Part shown: in pieces, positions 59,775-64,000 of the stretch | Numbering within the stretch: position 1 is the first letter of the stretch | Layout of the letters: the number at the start of each line of letters is the position of its first letter | NCBI GenBank assembly: GCA_029948255.1 | Contig: JALIZF010001625.1 | Span: forward strand, 62,001 to 126,000 | Reading direction: 5' to 3' | DNA length: 64,000 nt | DNA from: Telmatactis stephensoni | Taxonomy: Eukaryota > Cnidaria > Anthozoa > Actiniaria > Isophelliidae | Program-made: the position numbers and the translations under genes | Notes under the pieces: generated by a model | The model's input: only the letters and a program-made list of their open reading frames with translations | What the model was told of the DNA's origin: nothing | Databases searched by the model: none

Positions 59775-59858
59775 AGGAAGGAAGGAAGGAAGGAAGGAAG
59801 GAAGGAAAAAGGAAGGAAGGAAGGAAGGAAAGAGGGGAGGGAGGGAGGGAGGGAGGGA
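59775..59858. repeat. (GGAA)n/(GGGA)n microsatellite
   Basis: Purine tract running directly into the 20-bp satellite. Confidence 0.85.
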
Positions 59859-60917
59859 GTAAGGTAGGGTAATCACCGGTAAGGTAGGATAATCACTGGT
59901 AAGGTACGGTAATCACTGCCAAGGTAGGGTAATCACTGGTAAGGTAGGGCAATCACTGGTAAGGTAGGGTAATCACTGCTAAGGTAGGGTAATCACCGGT
60001 AAGGTAGGGTAATCACTGGTAAGTTAGAGTAATCACCGGTAAGGTAGGGTAATCACTAGTAAGATAGGGTAATCACTGGTAAGGTAGGGTAATCACTGGT
60101 AACGTAGGGTAATCACTGCCAAGGTAGGGTAATCACTGCCAAGGTAGGGTAATCACTGGTAAGGTAGGGTAATCACTAGTAAGGTAGGGTAATCACTGGT
60201 AAGGTAGGGTAATCACTGGTAAGGTAGGGTAATCACTGGTAAGGTAGGGTAATCACTGGTAACGTAGGGTAATCACTGGTAAGGTAGGGTAATCACTGCC
60301 AAGGTAGGGTAATCACTGCCAAGGTAGGGTAGTCACTGGTAAGGTAGGGTAATCACTAGTAAGGTAGGGTAATCACTGGTAAGGTACGGTAATCACCGGT
60401 AAGGTACGGTAATCACTGGTAAGGTAGGGTAATCACTGGTAAGGTACGGTAATCACCGGTAAGTTAGGGTAATCACTGGTAAGGTAGGGTAATCACTGGT
60501 AAGGTACGGTAATCACCGGTAAGGTACGGTAATCACTGGTAAGGTAGGGTAATCACTGGTAAGGTACGGTAATCACTGGTAAGGTAGGGTAATCACCGGT
60601 AAGTTAGGGTAATCACTGGTAAGGTAGGGTAATCACTGGTAAGGTAGAGTAATCACCGGTAAGGTAGGGTAATCACTAGTAAGGTAGGGTAATCACTAGT
60701 AAGGTAGGGTAATCACTGGTAAGGTACGGTAATCACTGGTAAGGTAGGGTAATCACCGGTAAGTTAGGTTAATCACTGGTAAGGTAGGGTAATCACTGGT
60801 AAGGTAGAGTAATCACCGGTAAGGTAGGGTAATCACTAGTAAGGTAGGGTAATCACTGGTAAGGTAGGGTAATCACTGGTAAGCTAGGGTAATCACCGGT
60901 AATGTAGGGTAATCACC
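59859..60917. repeat. 20-bp satellite, about 53 units
   Basis: Consensus AAGGTAGGGTAATCACTGGT in strict 20-bp register. Common variants are CACCGGT, CACTAGT, CACTGCC, TACGGT and GTTAGGG. Blocks of variants recur together, for example around 60390-60480 and 60510-60620, showing that multi-unit segments were duplicated. Non-coding, upstream of the first laminin exon seen. Confidence 0.95.
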
Positions 60918-61375
60918 ACCAAAGTAGTGTAAAATAGACAACATTGAACAACCATTATATGACTGCCTACACCAAGTAGTTACCGGATTTACATGGTGTC
61001 TCGTCACGGAACGCTCCACTAGCTAAACACGGCTGCGAAGGACTAGGATTTTACAATGTAGGTATTATGTTATTATTTATTGTGATTACAATATAAGCGT
61101 TTATATCTGCAAGCTATGGACTCCCAGTCTTCACAACTTAATGAGTTACTGTTACTTGGAAGGGTGACTATGCCAGCTGTTGGAAAATGAGCAACATGAA
61201 GACGCGAAACTGCTCTGCCATTTTGAAAAAACACACGGTCAAAAACGCTCTTTTGCTAATTCGAATTTACTGGAGCATGGTGCCAGAGAAATGTATTGTT
61301 GTTACACTTTCTCAAATGCTTTAAATACAAATCAACAACCTATTCTTGGTTTTCACCTACGTCATCGAAAAATTT
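60918..61375. other. No laminin exon recognised
   Basis: I searched the minus strand for an upstream exon compatible with the phase of 59459-59588 and found none. The open frame at 61180-61413 belongs partly to the dispersed repeat that follows. Confidence 0.4.
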
Positions 61376-61760
61376 CCAGAGCCCTGAGTGAAATAAAAGT
61401 AATATCACTCTAAAGAGCAAGTAAAACTATGTAACTTTACGAATTTTCAAATTAAAATGAGCTTTTGTTGCGAAGATATTAATACCTTTGAAGTGCTCAA
61501 TTTTTAGTAAGAAATGTATGGCACTTCGCAGTTGGAGTCACTCCACAGGTCATCAAAATAACAGCGGATCTCACGTCTCGGAGTAAAATCAGAGCACATC
61601 CTCTTAAAGAGGAGGGAAAACTTTATAACTCCAGGAAATTTTGAGTCCAAAAGATGTTGTGATGCAAAGATATCAACGGTTTTACAAACTCAGTTATTAC
61701 AAAGAAATGTGATACTGGATTTGAAAATCCCAGAAGGGGGTGTACGACATTTGCATAATA
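61376..61760 (+). repeat. Dispersed repeat, same family as 1671-2040
   Basis: Contains AAGAGCAAGTAAAACTATGT, AAATTAAAATGAGCTTTTGT and AGTAAGAAATGTATGGCACT, with a second weaker sub-unit from about 61610 (TTGTGATGCAAAGATATCAA). This is the opposite orientation to the 1671-2040 copy. Confidence 0.5.
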
Positions 61761-61823
61761 TGCACATTTAATCTTATACATGTATATAACAAAATATCAT
61801 ATCAAACACGACAGTGTAATAGA

Positions 61824-62083
61824 TTTTACAATAAAGATTAGTTTCGGCGTCCTCCTGACACCATCATCAGCCTAAAAAACTTTACAAACTAGATTAATGT
61901 CAAATTAAGTTCAAAGTCTCTAGAGGATTACGTAAATAGCTTTGCTTTGAACTTAGTGTGACTTTGAACTTAATTTGAACATTAATATTCTAGTTTGTAA
62001 AGTTTTTTCCTGATGATGGTGTCAGAAGGACGCCGAAACGCTGCGGCAATAAAATGCTCCTTCTCGCAATCTTTATTGTAAAA
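61824..62083. mobile_element. 260-bp palindrome with two hammerhead-like cores
   Basis: TTTTACAATAAAGATT at the left end faces AATCTTTATTGTAAAA at the right, and ACTTTACAAACTAGATTAAT faces ATATTCTAGTTTGTAAAGT inside. On the plus strand 62010-62039 reads CTGATGA-T-GGTGTC-loop-GACGCC-GAAAC. On the minus strand 61870-61841 reads the same with a slightly different loop. CTGATGA-stem-GAAA is the hammerhead ribozyme core. Such cores are known in Penelope-like elements and retrozymes. Confidence 0.55.
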
Positions 62084-62129
62084 TACCATATGCAAAAACA
62101 AATTTCGGTACTTAACAGAATATTTATGC

Positions 62130-62490
62130 AACTAATTACTTGCTTAAATTCCGTTATATAACAAAATATAATATGGACAAAATATTATATCCCATACATA
62201 GTATATAACAGAATTTAAGCAACTAATTACTTGCTTAAATTCCGTTATATAAGAACAGAATTTGTGCAACTAATCGGACCCAATCGGCTAACGCGTTGCT
62301 ATGTACGTTTCCACCCAATTCAAAACCTCTGGGAATATAATTCTTTGTCTTTTATCTCGTGGAAATTTTTGGAACAAAAGTTCTTATTAACGTGGCACGT
62401 TAGCCGATTAAGTCTAGTTGCTTAAATTCCGTTATATAAGAACAGAATTTATGCAACTGATCACTTGCTTAAATTCCGTTATATAGCTCT
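62130..62490. repeat. Repeated TTGCTTAAATTCCGTTATAT ends with nested insert
   Basis: TTGCTTAAATTCCGTTATAT occurs at about 62141, 62232, 62409 and 62465. Between the second and third copies an inverted pair, AATCGGCTAACGCGTTGC and GGCACGTTAGCCGATT, marks a nested ~130-bp insert (about 62281-62410). The same motif occurs reversed at 63325-63390. This looks like transposon termini repeatedly inserted or rearranged. Confidence 0.6.
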
Positions 62491-62599
62491 ATATTTAATC
62501 TAAATCCAAATTATTGTTCAATGATTAATGTGAATAAATAAATGCCGAGAAATCGAGGAGCAACCACCCGAAAATGATTTCTTATAACGAAAATCACTT

Positions 62600-63310
62600 T
62601 ACGTATATGGGAAAACCTACATAGCACTCGGTTGATGTAACTGGAATTAATAAAATCTATTGTATTCTGTTGTCGTTCTATCTAACAGCAAGTGATAACA
62701 TGACGAGTATGCGCGAAGCGCTGGACGGAAGTGGCCTCAATTACGGTTTTAACCTAGCTAAGGACTACTTCTCTCATAAAGAGAGTCGTATATAGTCTCC
62801 CCAAAGTTTTTCGGAGCATTACAGTCGAGTGCAGAAGTACGAACAGCTAGAAATTATCCTTTCAAAATTATCCATTTGTCCAAGACAATAGAAGTTGGAG
62901 ACATGCGCAGATGTTATCACTTCCTGCTGTTCTATCTATTGTTTTACGTGTTATTGATTATATTTTTAAAAATATAGTCAATTGAAGAAACGTTGTCGGG
63001 TCTAAAAACATAGAAGCTGAGACCGAAATGGTGCATGGGATGTCAATAATTATATTCTGATTTATTCATTTAAGCTGCAACCGATAAAAAATCGAAGCCA
63101 AACGGCCCGCCAACCCAGGTCCTGAACACGCTTTTGGCATTTTGCATCGAAGGCAAAGCGTAAATGAATAAATCAGAATATTATTATTGACATCCCAAGC
63201 ACCATTTCGGTCTCAGCTTAATTCTATGTTCTATGTTTTTAGACCCGACAACGTTTCTTCAATTGACTATATATTACATCAACTGCGTGCTACGTAGGTT
63301 CTTCCTTATG
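62600..63310. mobile_element. Nested inverted-repeat element
   Basis: Outer ends CCTACATAGCACTCGGTTGA and ATCAACTGCGTGCTACGTAGG are imperfect inverted repeats. Inside, 62975-63080 and about 63155-63275 are long inverted arms (ATAGTCAATTGAAGAAACGT faces ACGTTTCTTCAATTGACTAT, and GCTGAGACCGAAATGGTGC faces GCACCATTTCGGTCTCAGC). No transposase frame. Confidence 0.6.
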
Positions 63311-64000
63311 TATATATCCGTTCTTATATAACGGAATTTAAGCAAGTAATCGGTTGCATAAATTCTGTTCTTATATAACGGAATTTATTATCCATACTTA
63401 CTGAAAATGGTATTTATGCGTGACATTGGTAAAAAGGTCTATTATTGTAATTTTCCTACTTTTAATTTCTCACCGATTTTTGTGTTTAGGTGTCACGCAA
63501 GCAACTTGTCACAGAGAACACGCGATCGCGAGTTGACGGACAAAACCAAAATTTGAGACTTTCAAATATCTTATATTTGGTATATTTGGGGGCGGAAGTG
63601 CTCGGGTCTTCGTTTTACCTGGGTCTTCGGTTTTGGGTCTTTGATTTCTCGTTTTTGCTACACCCTTTCTCCAGTGGTCAATCTTTTAATAAATTTTATT
63701 TTACGTAAGATTTAGGCCCTGCATGTTTATAGGGAGGAAAGTTGTCTCGGGTACCCAAGACAGCCTCCCCCTTCCGTGACAATTTTACAGAGCGTTTATA
63801 TGGAGTTTCGTACGTAAAACCTGGTTCTCGAGGACCCAGTAAGGCTGACCAACTGCATTTTTCTCTGGAAAATTAGCGTGCGCGCATATCATGTATGAGC
63901 TGTCTAGCCCAGGGAAGGCGATCGAGTTATGTGTTTATGTGAGAAAATGTCGTCCCGCCTCCCAGGGTTACCCTAACGTACCAGCCGGGACGAGTTATCT
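63311..64000. other. Repeat remnants, no gene recognised
   Basis: 63325-63390 holds two reversed copies of the ATATAACGGAATTTAAGCAA motif. An open frame at 63490-63708 shows no domain. The last ~300 bp contain possible repeat ends (CTCCCCCTTCCGTGAC and CGTCCCGCCTCCCAGGGTTA) cut by the window edge. Confidence 0.4.

Noticed and set aside
59859..60917. CRISPR-like array
   Set aside because: Units are contiguous 20-mers with no spacers, in a eukaryotic genome.

Overview
This is AT-rich metazoan nuclear DNA with small exons, GT-AG introns and a dense load of palindromic non-autonomous DNA transposons, tRNA-derived SINE copies and microsatellites. Gene content (a DEG/ENaC-type channel, a laminin-alpha-like G-domain tail, an intronless class A GPCR remnant) and repeat style suggest a cnidarian, most likely an anthozoan. 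That placement is inference. No species can be named from the sequence.

Layout. 1-4.1 kb: repeats only. 4.1-5.8 kb: a minus-strand reading frame of tandem 20-residue charged repeats, broken by one stop, abutting a GC-rich hairpin and then the 3' half (TM4-TM7) of a GPCR gene. 5.8-9.0 kb: non-autonomous transposons and a SINE. 9.06-43.77 kb (+): a DEG/ENaC sodium-channel gene that I could join exon by exon with matching phases, 14 exons giving a 754-residue protein. 45.92-59.59 kb (-): 14 exons, also phase-matched, coding the five C-terminal laminin G domains of a laminin-alpha-like protein; its 5' part lies beyond the window. The two genes converge tail to tail with about 2.2 kb between their stop codons. 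59.86-60.92 kb: a 20-bp satellite. 61-64 kb: nested repeats, including a palindrome with two outward hammerhead-like cores.

The standout structure is inside the channel gene. A 5,455-bp block carrying exons 8-11 occurs three times in the order forward (17028-22482), inverted (23118-28572), forward (29882-35336). The switch points are two inverted-repeat elements, and the copies look essentially identical. The exon block is 360 nt long and starts and ends in phase 0, so either forward copy completes the channel in frame. This is the duplication / inverted-triplication pattern expected from two template switches through inverted repeats. It could also be an assembly-graph walk through those repeats; a few base differences between element copies argue mildly against pure copying by software. 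The left switch point lies inside a candidate 4.3-kb transposon with minisatellite ends that fills most of intron 7.

All homology statements come from motif recognition by eye; no database search was possible.
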